Origin: an uncultured bacterium
Lineage (GTDB): Bacteria; Cyanobacteriota; Vampirovibrionia; Gastranaerophilales; Gastranaerophilaceae
DNA: 64,000 bases
Reading direction: 5' to 3'
NCBI GenBank assembly: GCA_902777605.1
Contig: CACYUI010000001.1
Location: forward strand, 62,001 to 126,000
Below, piece after piece: positions 46,724-54,145 of the stretch. Made by a program: the position numbers and the translations under genes. Each line of letters starts with the position of its first letter. The stretch's first letter is position 1. Below the pieces are notes generated by a model. The model did no database searches. It had not been told where the DNA came from and saw only the letters and a list, made by a program, of their open reading frames with translations.

Positions 46724-47626
46724 ATGGGCTTGAACCTATATATACTTATTTGGGTTTGCATAATTGGTCTGTGTTTGGGTAGTTTTTTTAATGTCGTAAT
46801 TCTGCGTTCTCTTTCAAATGAAAGCATAGTTTTTCCTCCGTCAAAATGTCCAAAATGCAATCATAAGTTATTTTGGTGGCACAATATCCCTGTTATTTCA
46901 TACATTATGCTTAAAGGAAAATGCTATTTTTGCCAAGAAAAAATAAGCATCCAGTATCCGATTATTGAAATTATTACAATGATTTTATACGGATTAACTT
47001 TTGTCAAATTTGGAATAAGTTTTAAAACTATATTTGCTGTTATAATTGTATCTTGTTTTATCATAATGACAACAACAGACATAAGAGAAAAACTCGTTGA
47101 TTGTAATATAGCAATCGGTCTTGGAATAACGGCTCTTATATACAATTATTTTGCAGGAGGGATAAACGGAATTATATCATCTATTTTGGGACTTATTGTC
47201 GGGACTCTAATTTTGGAAGTTATTGCAAGATTAGGTTACTTGTTTACAAAAAGTCGTGCTATGGGAGAGGCTGATAGTTATGTAGCAGGAGCAATCGGAG
47301 CTTGTTTTGGGTTACAAAACATCATACCTATTCTTTTGTACAGTCTTATTGCATCTATGATATTTATTTTGCCGGTATTCTTTTACAACAAATTTAAAGC
47401 AGGTGACAAGTTAACATGCATAGCTGCAATACTATTTACACTTTCAGTTGTTATCTACAACTCATTAGTTCAAAACTATTTTACATTTGGATTTCTTACA
47501 TTTACGGGAATGCTTCTCGCTTACTTTATTACTAGAAGTATAAAAAAAGAAGAAAATGCACATTACCTTCCTTTTGTACCTGCGCTATCAATCGGTGTTT
47601 TATATTTTATAGCAATGTATTTTTAA
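46724..47626 (+). CDS. pilD: Prepilin peptidase PilD
   Basis: A 300-residue membrane protease/methylase that processes type IV prepilins. It has GLCLGSFFNVVILR (15-28), a zinc-binding pair of CxxC motifs (C42/C45 and C67/C70) in the methylase loop, and catalytic aspartates in TTDIREKLVD (D119) and GEAD (D184). The second motif is GEAD instead of the common GxGD. ACGGAGGAAT precedes the ATG, so the longer ORF start is dropped. Its substrates include the pilin at the left edge. Confidence 0.93.
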   Translation: MGLNLYILIWVCIIGLCLGSFFNVVILRSLSNESIVFPPSKCPKCNHKLFWWHNIPVISYIMLKGKCYFCQEKISIQYPIIEIITMILYGLTFVKFGISFKTIFAVIIVSCFIIMTTTDIREKLVDCNIAIGLGITALIYNYFAGGINGIISSILGLIVGTLILEVIARLGYLFTKSRAMGEADSYVAGAIGACFGLQNIIPILLYSLIASMIFILPVFFYNKFKAGDKLTCIAAILFTLSVVIYNSLVQNYFTFGFLTFTGMLLAYFITRSIKKEENAHYLPFVPALSIGVLYFIAMYF

Positions 47627-47640
47627 AAATATTTTCATAA

Positions 47641-47674
47641 AAAATGGCGAGAGTATAATAACTCTCGCCATTTT
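47641..47674. terminator. Bidirectional terminator between pilD and fusA
   Basis: ATGGCGAGAGT and ACTCTCGCCAT pair perfectly (11 bp) and are flanked by A- and T-runs on the two strands, serving both convergent genes. Confidence 0.9.
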
Positions 47675-47692
47675 ATTATCTTTTTAAGCTAA

Positions 47693-49780
47693 TTACTTAG
47701 CACTACCTGCCTTTTCGATAATTTCTTTTTCTACATTAGCAGGAACTTGTTCGTATTTTTGGAATTCCATAGAGAATGTACCACGACCTTGAGTGTTTGA
47801 TCTCAAATCTGTTGCATAACCAAACATATTAGCCAACGGAACAATTGCTCTAACAATTACATTACCTGTATTGCCTTGAGGTTCTTGACCTTCGATTCTA
47901 CCTCTTCTTCTTGAGATATCACCAATAATAGTACCGGTAAATTCGTCAGGAATTTCGATTTCAACCTTCATCATAGGTTCAAGAATACATGGTTGAGCTT
48001 TCTTACAACCATCTTTAATTGCCATAGATCCTGCAATCTTGAATGCCATTTCAGAAGAGTCGACTTCGTGGTAAGAACCGTCATAAAGTTCAACCTTAAC
48101 ATCAATCATCGGATATCCTGCTAGGATACCACCTTCAAGAGCTTCTTCCATACCTTTTCTTGCAGGTTCAATGTATTCCTTAGGAATCGCACCACCAACA
48201 ATTTTATTTTCAAATACAAATCCTGCATTTTCTTCAGCCGGCATAATTCTAACTTTACAGTGACCATATTGACCTTTACCACCTGACTGACGAATGAACT
48301 TAGAATCTTGATCTGCAGTACCTCTGATTGTTTCACGGTAAGCAACTTGTGGTTTACCGATATTAGCTTCAACTTTAAATTCTCTAAGCATACGGTCTAC
48401 AATGATATCCAAGTGAAGTTCACCCATACCAGAAATAATTGTTTGACCAGTTTCAGTATCAGATTTAACTCTGAATGACGGATCTTCTTCTGCAAGTTTT
48501 TGAAGAGCAATACCCATCTTGTCTTGGTCAGCTTTTGTTTTTGGTTCAATTGCAACTGAAATAACCGGTTCAGGGAAGTTAATTTTTTCCAAGATAATCG
48601 GAGCATTTTCAGCACACAATGTATCACCTGTTGTAGTATCTTTCAAACCTACTGCAGCACAGATATCACCTGCGTATACTTCAGTTTCTTCAAGTCTTTG
48701 ATCAGCATACATTCTAACAAGTCTTGAAATTCTTTCTTTTTTACCGTTTGATGCGTTAAGAACATAAGAACCTGATGTAATCACGCCTGAATATATTCTC
48801 ATAAATGTTAAACGACCTACAAACGGGTCTGTCATAACCTTAAATGCCAACGCTGCGAATGGTTCTGAGTCAGAAGAATGTCTTTCAGTTTTTGTACCAT
48901 CTTCCAATTCACCTTCAATAGCTTTAACATCAACAGGTGATGGCATATAATATACTACATTGTCTAACAGAAGCTGAACACCTTTGTTCTTGAATGCTGT
49001 ACCGCAGCATACAGGAACAATTTTGTTTGTACAAACAGCTTTTCTTAAACCTGCTCTTAATTCATCAATTGTAATTGAATCAGGATCTTCAAAGAATTTT
49101 TCCATTAAAGCATCATCCTCACCTGCAATAGCTTCAACCATTGCATCGTGATATTCTTTAGCTTTTTCTTGCAATTCAGCAGGAATTTCTTCTTCTCTAA
49201 TATCTGTACCTAAGTCATTAGTGTAGATTTCAGCTTTCATTGTCATAAGGTCAACCAAACCTGTAAATTTGTCTTCTGCACCAATAGGTAATTGGATAGG
49301 AACAGCATTACCGCCTAATCTTGTTTTGATTTGATCTACAACTCTGTAGAAATCAGCACCAGTTCTATCCATTTTATTAACGAATACCATACGAGGTACT
49401 TCATACCTGTTTGCTTGTCTCCAAACAGTTTCTGATTGTGATTGAACACCACCAACTGCACAGAATACAGCGATTACGCCGTCTAATACACGAAGTGAAC
49501 GCTCAACTTCAATTGTAAAGTCAACGTGCCCAGGAGTGTCGATAATGTTAATTTGGTGTCCTTTCCATTCCGCAGTAACTGCTGCTGATTGGATTGTAAT
49601 ACCTCTTTCTCTTTCTTGTTCCATAAAGTCGGTAACTGCTGCACCATCGTGAACTTCACCGAGTTTATGTGTTTTACCTGTATAGAACAGGATACGCTCA
49701 GTTGTAGTGGTTTTGCCTGCATCGATATGGGCAGCAATACCAATATTTCTGATTTTCTCTAATGGAGTTTTTCTAGCCAT
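47693..49780 (-). CDS. fusA: Elongation factor G
   Basis: A 695-residue translational GTPase. P-loop [15 protein letters not shown] (about 16-30), [10 protein letters not shown] switch region, DTPGHVDF and [11 protein letters not shown]-motifs, then domains II to V; the end [27 protein letters not shown] is typical of domain IV. It translocates tRNA-mRNA on the ribosome. The start at 49780 has AAGGA; the longer 13-codon start is rejected. It is separate from the rpsL-rpsG genes at 58.7 kb, and no tuf gene is seen. Confidence 0.97.
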   Translation of the reverse strand: MARKTPLEKIRNIGIAAHIDAGKTTTTERILFYTGKTHKLGEVHDGAAVTDFMEQERERGITIQSAAVTAEWKGHQINIIDTPGHVDFTIEVERSLRVLDGVIAVFCAVGGVQSQSETVWRQANRYEVPRMVFVNKMDRTGADFYRVVDQIKTRLGGNAVPIQLPIGAEDKFTGLVDLMTMKAEIYTNDLGTDIREEEIPAELQEKAKEYHDAMVEAIAGEDDALMEKFFEDPDSITIDELRAGLRKAVCTNKIVPVCCGTAFKNKGVQLLLDNVVYYMPSPVDVKAIEGELEDGTKTERHSSDSEPFAALAFKVMTDPFVGRLTFMRIYSGVITSGSYVLNASNGKKERISRLVRMYADQRLEETEVYAGDICAAVGLKDTTTGDTLCAENAPIILEKINFPEPVISVAIEPKTKADQDKMGIALQKLAEEDPSFRVKSDTETGQTIISGMGELHLDIIVDRMLREFKVEANIGKPQVAYRETIRGTADQDSKFIRQSGGKGQYGHCKVRIMPAEENAGFVFENKIVGGAIPKEYIEPARKGMEEALEGGILAGYPMIDVKVELYDGSYHEVDSSEMAFKIAGSMAIKDGCKKAQPCILEPMMKVEIEIPDEFTGTIIGDISRRRGRIEGQEPQGNTGNVIVRAIVPLANMFGYATDLRSNTQGRGTFSMEFQKYEQVPANVEKEIIEKAGSAK

Positions 49781-49933
49781 TTTCTTTTTCCTTCTATATT
49801 TCTCTGGTGTAAAATACACCCTACTACTATTTATACTGATAACCAGTCAAGATAATTTTCACATAAACAGGGGTAAAAGTAAAGAGGTACATAGCAAGCA
49901 TATAGCGATGCTTACACAAAATAAGTATATAAT

Positions 49934-50611
49934 TTAGCACATAACAATCCAAAGAAGTTTTCTTACTTGCTTACCAAGATAAATTCCTACAAGTGTAAAA
50001 ATTATGTCATAGATAATTTGTATTCCACTCTGGGAAATTATCCAGCTTGTAATCATCTCTGCTGATGCATGTCTAAGGGTAGCAATAAACAGCATATATA
50101 ATATTCCTAAAATATGAATTATTAGTACACCGACTACTGACACCATAAGAACTCTTAAAAAATCAGGCTTGCCCTTAAGAATAGTTCCTGCAAAGAATAT
50201 TGCCGGAAGAAAAGCCAAAATATATCCAAATCCATATTCAAAAAGATAGTCAATTCCGCCACCAAGTGCAAATATCGGGAAAAATAACCCTAATACAATA
50301 TAACTTATTATAGCAAGCATACCAAATCTTCTGCCCATTAGTGCAACAATAAAAAATACAACAGGTATTTGCGGTATGTACTGATACTTTTTAATAAAAT
50401 GATGCAATACTTCATAATCACTCAAATCTTGAGCAAGGTAGCTTAGCGAATCTAATGGCAAATACGGATGCTTTATTGTAATTTGAGTAAAAGTTGCTAC
50501 AATAATCAAAATGACACACAAACCTGTCATAACAAGAGTACCAAGTGTAATTTTTATCGGTTCTCCGTTGTATTTAAAACTATTCAGTTGTTTCTCAACT
50601 CTCTTACTCAT
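49934..50611 (-). CDS. bioY: BioY-like biotin transporter S component
   Basis: A 225-residue membrane protein with about six helices. The block GLFFPIFALGGGIDYLFEYGFGYILAFLPAIFFAG near residue 110 follows the BioY pattern of Gly-rich substrate-binding loops. BioY imports biotin, often with an energy-coupling ATPase. None is adjacent. It overlaps rimI by 4 bases. The N-terminal ITLGTLVMTGL motif also fits. Confidence 0.8.
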   Translation of the reverse strand: MSKRVEKQLNSFKYNGEPIKITLGTLVMTGLCVILIIVATFTQITIKHPYLPLDSLSYLAQDLSDYEVLHHFIKKYQYIPQIPVVFFIVALMGRRFGMLAIISYIVLGLFFPIFALGGGIDYLFEYGFGYILAFLPAIFFAGTILKGKPDFLRVLMVSVVGVLIIHILGILYMLFIATLRHASAEMITSWIISQSGIQIIYDIIFTLVGIYLGKQVRKLLWIVMC

Positions 50612-51147
50612 GATATTTTGATTATCTTTTCTAATTTTTCACAATTTGATTTATACAATGCTTTAAACTTGTCATAAAATATATTTTCTGTCCACATAAT
50701 CAAAGCATCTTCATTATTATCCTGATAATAACCTTTTCTCGTACCTAAAGACTGAAAACCGTATTTTTCATAAAGTTTTATAGCAGGCACATTAGAAACA
50801 CGAACTTCAAGTGTCAGATATTTTATACCTTCCTTGTAGCAATCTTCAATTATTTGATGAATAATCGCTTCACCAATATGGTTGCGTAAACAATCACTTC
50901 TGACAGCAATTGTAGTAATATGCCCTTCATCTATAATATGCCAAGTTCCTGCATAACCAACAATTTCATCTTCTTTAGTCTTGGCTACATAGTATTTAGC
51001 AAGATTGTTAGACATTTCATCATAAAATGACGATTTTGCCCAATGATGTTTACCGTATGCTTCTTCTTCAATCTTTACAACATCTTCAACATCATCCTTA
51101 GTCATTCTGGTAATAGCTATTTCTGATAAATTATTCATTACGGGCAT
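50608..51147 (-). CDS. rimI: RimI-type N-acetyltransferase
   Basis: A 179-residue GNAT protein. The acetyl-CoA loop is RSDCLRNHIGEAIIHQI near residue 90, LEVRVSNVPAIKLYEKYGFQSLGTRKGYY near residue 125 is the RimI signature, and the tyrosine ends the pattern. It acetylates the N-terminus of S18 or other proteins. The start at 51147 has a GGGAGAG site; the longer ORF is dropped. It overlaps the HicB-like gene by 10 bases. Confidence 0.9.
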   Translation of the reverse strand: MPVMNNLSEIAITRMTKDDVEDVVKIEEEAYGKHHWAKSSFYDEMSNNLAKYYVAKTKEDEIVGYAGTWHIIDEGHITTIAVRSDCLRNHIGEAIIHQIIEDCYKEGIKYLTLEVRVSNVPAIKLYEKYGFQSLGTRKGYYQDNNEDALIMWTENIFYDKFKALYKSNCEKLEKIIKIS

Positions 51148-51419
51148 ATACTCTCCCAATCAATATCATCCTCAGTTTCTTCTCCGGGTTCTATTATATG
51201 ATCACCATCTTCCAGCATAAGCATAAGAGATAGCCTTAGCTGCTTTTTATAGTTTTCAAGAGCCTTTTCTCTTGTTTTTGCGCAGAATGCAAAACTCGGA
51301 ATTTCCTTAATTTCTATATAATGATACGGATTTCCGTTAAAATCAAGGTCTGTTCCTTCTATCAAAGTCCAAGGAAGATGCATATAGTATTCTAAATCTT
51401 TAACTTGTTCACTAGTCAT
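51138..51419 (-). CDS. HicB-like orphan antitoxin-fold protein
   Basis: A 93-residue protein whose core resembles HicB, with NPYHYIEIKEIPSFAFCAKTREKALENYKKQLRLSLMLMLEDGDHIIEPGE across residues 30-80: a beta strand with a Cys, then the EEAL-N helix and the LEDG-xIPEP turn. There is no HicA toxin gene nearby. It has a short N-terminal extension and an acidic tail. It may be a lone regulator or a structural relative, and is in a minus-strand run with RimI and the GerMN protein. Confidence 0.6.
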   Translation of the reverse strand: MTSEQVKDLEYYMHLPWTLIEGTDLDFNGNPYHYIEIKEIPSFAFCAKTREKALENYKKQLRLSLMLMLEDGDHIIEPGEETEDDIDWESICP

Positions 51420-52008
51420 CTAAAGACCTTTCATCTAAGGGTTGTTTTATCATAATACCTTCTCCGCCTATTACATCAGCCTGTTTTCCGTTTAAATACA
51501 GATACACCGGCTGCTTTGTATTTGCCTGAACCGTTTTAATAAGTTGATGTACTCTTATATATGTGCTTTCAGCTCCACCACCGCTTTCAAAATTTGAAGA
51601 AAGATCTATAAGTATGTTATTAGAGCCCTCCCTTACAGATAAAACTCTTGTATCAGTAGGAATTTCTGATGACAAACCTTTTGATTTTTCCCATTTTGTC
51701 GGAGCAGAAATAAGTTCTTTTATAGCAAAAGTAAAACAAGATTTTTCTTTTGAAGTATCACATTTCCTGCTAACTGGACGAATATTTCCTTTTGCATCCG
51801 TTACAAAAATTTTAACTATTTTTATTTCCTTTTTATCAACAGTTTCTTGATCATTATTTTCAATAGGTTCATCCGTTGAAATTTCTATATCAGTTTCTTT
51901 TTTGGGAAAATTTATATTAAAACCTTCCTCTGAAAAGAATGAAAAATATACATACAAAGATGTTATTATGACTAAACAAAGTATACCCAATTTTTGAGTG
52001 AAGTTCAT
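51412..52008 (-). CDS. GerMN-domain membrane-anchored protein
   Basis: A 198-residue protein with one N-terminal membrane helix (8-26), an acidic linker (residues 30-60), then a GerMN domain (about 64-185). Fitting blocks are VKIFVTDAKGNIRPVSRK, TFAIKELISAPTKWEKSKGLSSEIP, and LIDLSSNFESGGGAESTYIRVHQLIKTV. GerMN domains occur in spore germination and cell-envelope proteins and probably bind peptidoglycan or lipid. Nothing here suggests spores. It overlaps the HicB-like gene by 8 bases. Confidence 0.85.
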   Translation of the reverse strand: MNFTQKLGILCLVIITSLYVYFSFFSEEGFNINFPKKETDIEISTDEPIENNDQETVDKKEIKIVKIFVTDAKGNIRPVSRKCDTSKEKSCFTFAIKELISAPTKWEKSKGLSSEIPTDTRVLSVREGSNNILIDLSSNFESGGGAESTYIRVHQLIKTVQANTKQPVYLYLNGKQADVIGGEGIMIKQPLDERSLDD

Positions 52009-52027
52009 TTAAAAATTTTTCCTTTCG

Positions 52028-52852
52028 CTATTCGGATTTTGATATATACATTTTACCATTAACCTTAATCATGTTGTCAACAAAATTAATATTCTCAATA
52101 TTTCCTTTATACTTGTTATCATCAATTTGGTTAAGAGTAAATTCTAGCGGGTTTAATAAATTTATAAGATTAGCAACTTTGTTAAGTCCCAATTTTCCAT
52201 ATGTTGTATCAATATGTACATTTTTTGCTTTTATTTTTCCATTTACAACTTGAAAATCAGTTGCTGCAACAAAAGATCTGTCTTTCGTAAGTTTTACGAT
52301 TGGTAGATTGTAATCCATTATCAAATATAGTTTATTATTAGCAATTTTTGTACGAAGAGCTTTTATAGTAAACATGGAGCCGGCAAGTCTATTGACCGTT
52401 TTTATTATTCCTTGATATTGAGCATCTTTTAGCGCAACATTCAAAGCTTCATCTGTTAATACAAGTTCGTATGCAAATTGCATATCAGATTTGTAAACGA
52501 CAGGGGATTGTGTATAGTCAATATAGTTGTAATCCGTTAATGATTTTAGGTTTATATAATTAACGGGAATATCATTTACAAACAAGTCATTTCCTGTAAT
52601 TTCAAGATTTTTAAAGATTCCTTTTTTTAAACTGGAAGTATTATAGGCATCCAATTTAACATCAAAGTTTGCACCTGTTTCTTTTTTTAGCGATTTTTTG
52701 ATTGCTTTTTTTGCAATATACTCGGCTAAAGGTTTTGTTATAGAAAAATGATTTTTGCTTTGTAAATATTCCTGAGAATACCTGTCAGTTGCTGAATAAG
52801 AAGTACTGACACTCAATAAAGAAATCAATAATAAAATAAATATTTTTTTCAT
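52028..52852 (-). CDS. DUF2993/LmeA-like exported lipid-binding protein
   Basis: A 274-residue secreted protein with signal peptide (1-20, ending SYSA-T). The mature part resembles DUF2993 (LmeA) proteins, with NFDVKLDAYNTSSLKKGIFKNLEITGNDLFVNDIPVNYINLKSL near residues 62-106. These barrel-shaped proteins bind phospholipids and occur in cyanobacteria and actinobacteria. The family call is moderately sure. It is 11 bases from the gene upstream. Confidence 0.65.
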   Translation of the reverse strand: MKKIFILLLISLLSVSTSYSATDRYSQEYLQSKNHFSITKPLAEYIAKKAIKKSLKKETGANFDVKLDAYNTSSLKKGIFKNLEITGNDLFVNDIPVNYINLKSLTDYNYIDYTQSPVVYKSDMQFAYELVLTDEALNVALKDAQYQGIIKTVNRLAGSMFTIKALRTKIANNKLYLIMDYNLPIVKLTKDRSFVAATDFQVVNGKIKAKNVHIDTTYGKLGLNKVANLINLLNPLEFTLNQIDDNKYKGNIENINFVDNMIKVNGKMYISKSE

Positions 52853-52863
52853 TTATATAACCC

Positions 52864-53472
52864 CTATTTATTTTCTTTAACACCACGATAAAATTCATCT
52901 GCAATTAATTGCGAATACTTTTTCTTCTCGCTTACAGATAGAGCTATTTTTTCTGACCCGTCAGCTGCAGTAACAGATGCTACGACCCCCGACACATCTG
53001 AGAACGGAAGTTTTGTAACTTTTGCATCAAACTTGGCATAAGGCACATACTGCCCGTAAACTTGCATACTTCCTCTTTTTACAACTTTTACATCCTGCAC
53101 ACTCACACCCTGATACTTGATTTTTTCAGATAGCTTTTTCAGCTTTTTGTCTATTTTATCACTCTTAATATCATCTTTTGTTAAAAGTGATTTTTTGCCG
53201 GAATCTATAATCATCATTTTTTGTCCTGATGATTTATGTTCTGCCATAACAGCCTTATATCCCATAAAGCTTGCGGTTTTATCTATATAAAATTCTTCAT
53301 TTATGTTTGAAAAATCACCTACTTTTTGTGCATTTTTTAGATTAAATTCTTGTATGTAATTTCCTACAAAGACTTTCACCTGCTCTACATATTTTTCTCC
53401 GCCGATTGCGTTAAATCCTATAAATGCAAGCACAAGTAAAAATGCGTTAAAAACAATTTTAATAAGTCTCAT
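52864..53472 (-). CDS. Uncharacterised membrane-anchored protein
   Basis: A 202-residue protein with an N-terminal hydrophobic helix (about 5-25) and a Lys/Ser-rich soluble part. No domain is recognised. The part after residue 60 could fold as a small beta domain (YKAVMAEHKSSGQKMMIIDSG, VQVYGQYVPYAKF-like strands). The position beside the DUF2993 protein suggests an envelope operon. The helix may be uncleaved. Confidence 0.6.
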   Translation of the reverse strand: MRLIKIVFNAFLLVLAFIGFNAIGGEKYVEQVKVFVGNYIQEFNLKNAQKVGDFSNINEEFYIDKTASFMGYKAVMAEHKSSGQKMMIIDSGKKSLLTKDDIKSDKIDKKLKKLSEKIKYQGVSVQDVKVVKRGSMQVYGQYVPYAKFDAKVTKLPFSDVSGVVASVTAADGSEKIALSVSEKKKYSQLIADEFYRGVKENK

Positions 53473-53542
53473 TATTTTATCCTCTAAACTTACAATTTTA
53501 TTTTATCACAAAGGATTTAGCTTGCTTAATAAGCATTAAATA

Positions 53543-53571
53543 TTGTAAAAAAGAAAAATTTTTGCTAGGAT
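53543..53571 (+). promoter_or_regulatory. Promoter of mscL
   Basis: TTGTAA (53543-53548), 17 bases, TAGGAT (53566-53571), about 30 bases before the mscL ATG. Confidence 0.55.
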
Positions 53572-53600
53572 AAGTTTGTACAGATAAATAGGAGTTTATT

Positions 53601-54074
53601 ATGTTCAAAAACTTAGGAAAAGAATTGAGAGACTTTATTTTACGCGGAAATGTTATGGACATGGCAGTCGGTATCATTATTGGTGCTGCATTCGGTAAAA
53701 TTGTTGATTCTCTCGTAAAAGACATCATTATGCCGCCAATCGGTTTTGTATTAGGTAAAGTTGATTTTTCCAACCTTTACTTCACTCTATATCCGCTTGG
53801 TGAAAAGTACGATTCTTTAGATGCGGCCTCAGCTGCAGGCGCTGTAACAATTAATTACGGTTTGTTTATTAATACAGTTATTAGTTTCTTAATAGTAGCT
53901 TGTGCTATATTTGCTATTATCAAAATTGTAAATACTATTAAAGATAAAGCTTGCAAGGAAGAAGAAGCAGCAGATGCAGCTGAAGCTGCTGCAACAGAAA
54001 AAGAATGTCCTTTCTGCTGTACACAAATTCCTATCAATGCAAAAAAATGTCCGCATTGTACTTCCGAACTGTAG
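53601..54074 (+). CDS. mscL: Large mechanosensitive channel with zinc-ribbon tail
   Basis: A 157-residue Msc[44 protein letters not shown] (3-45) is the N-terminal helix and pore-lining TM1. TM2 is about 87-110. The protein then runs through an Ala/Glu linker to a CPFC-x10-CPHC zinc ribbon (about 135-153) not present in classical MscL, which ends near residue 136. It protects cells from hypo-osmotic shock. The ribbon is on the cytoplasmic side and could gate assembly or bind partners. Confidence 0.93.
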   Translation: MFKNLGKELRDFILRGNVMDMAVGIIIGAAFGKIVDSLVKDIIMPPIGFVLGKVDFSNLYFTLYPLGEKYDSLDAASAAGAVTINYGLFINTVISFLIVACAIFAIIKIVNTIKDKACKEEEAADAAEAAATEKECPFCCTQIPINAKKCPHCTSEL

Positions 54075-54095
54075 AAGGATAAGTTAAACTTAAAT

Positions 54096-54134
54096 AAAAA
54101 AACGGCGAGATTTTTAGAAATCTCACCGTTTTTA
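54096..54134. terminator. Bidirectional terminator between mscL and ileS
   Basis: AAAAACGGCGAGATTT and AAATCTCACCGTTTTT pair with one mismatch around a short loop; A- and T-runs flank it, so it works on both strands. Confidence 0.85.
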
Positions 54135-54145
54135 TTTATCTTATA

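Noticed and set aside
48121-49743. Several extra ORFs on the minus strand within fusA
   Set aside because: They are out-of-frame shadows of the highly biased fusA sequence.
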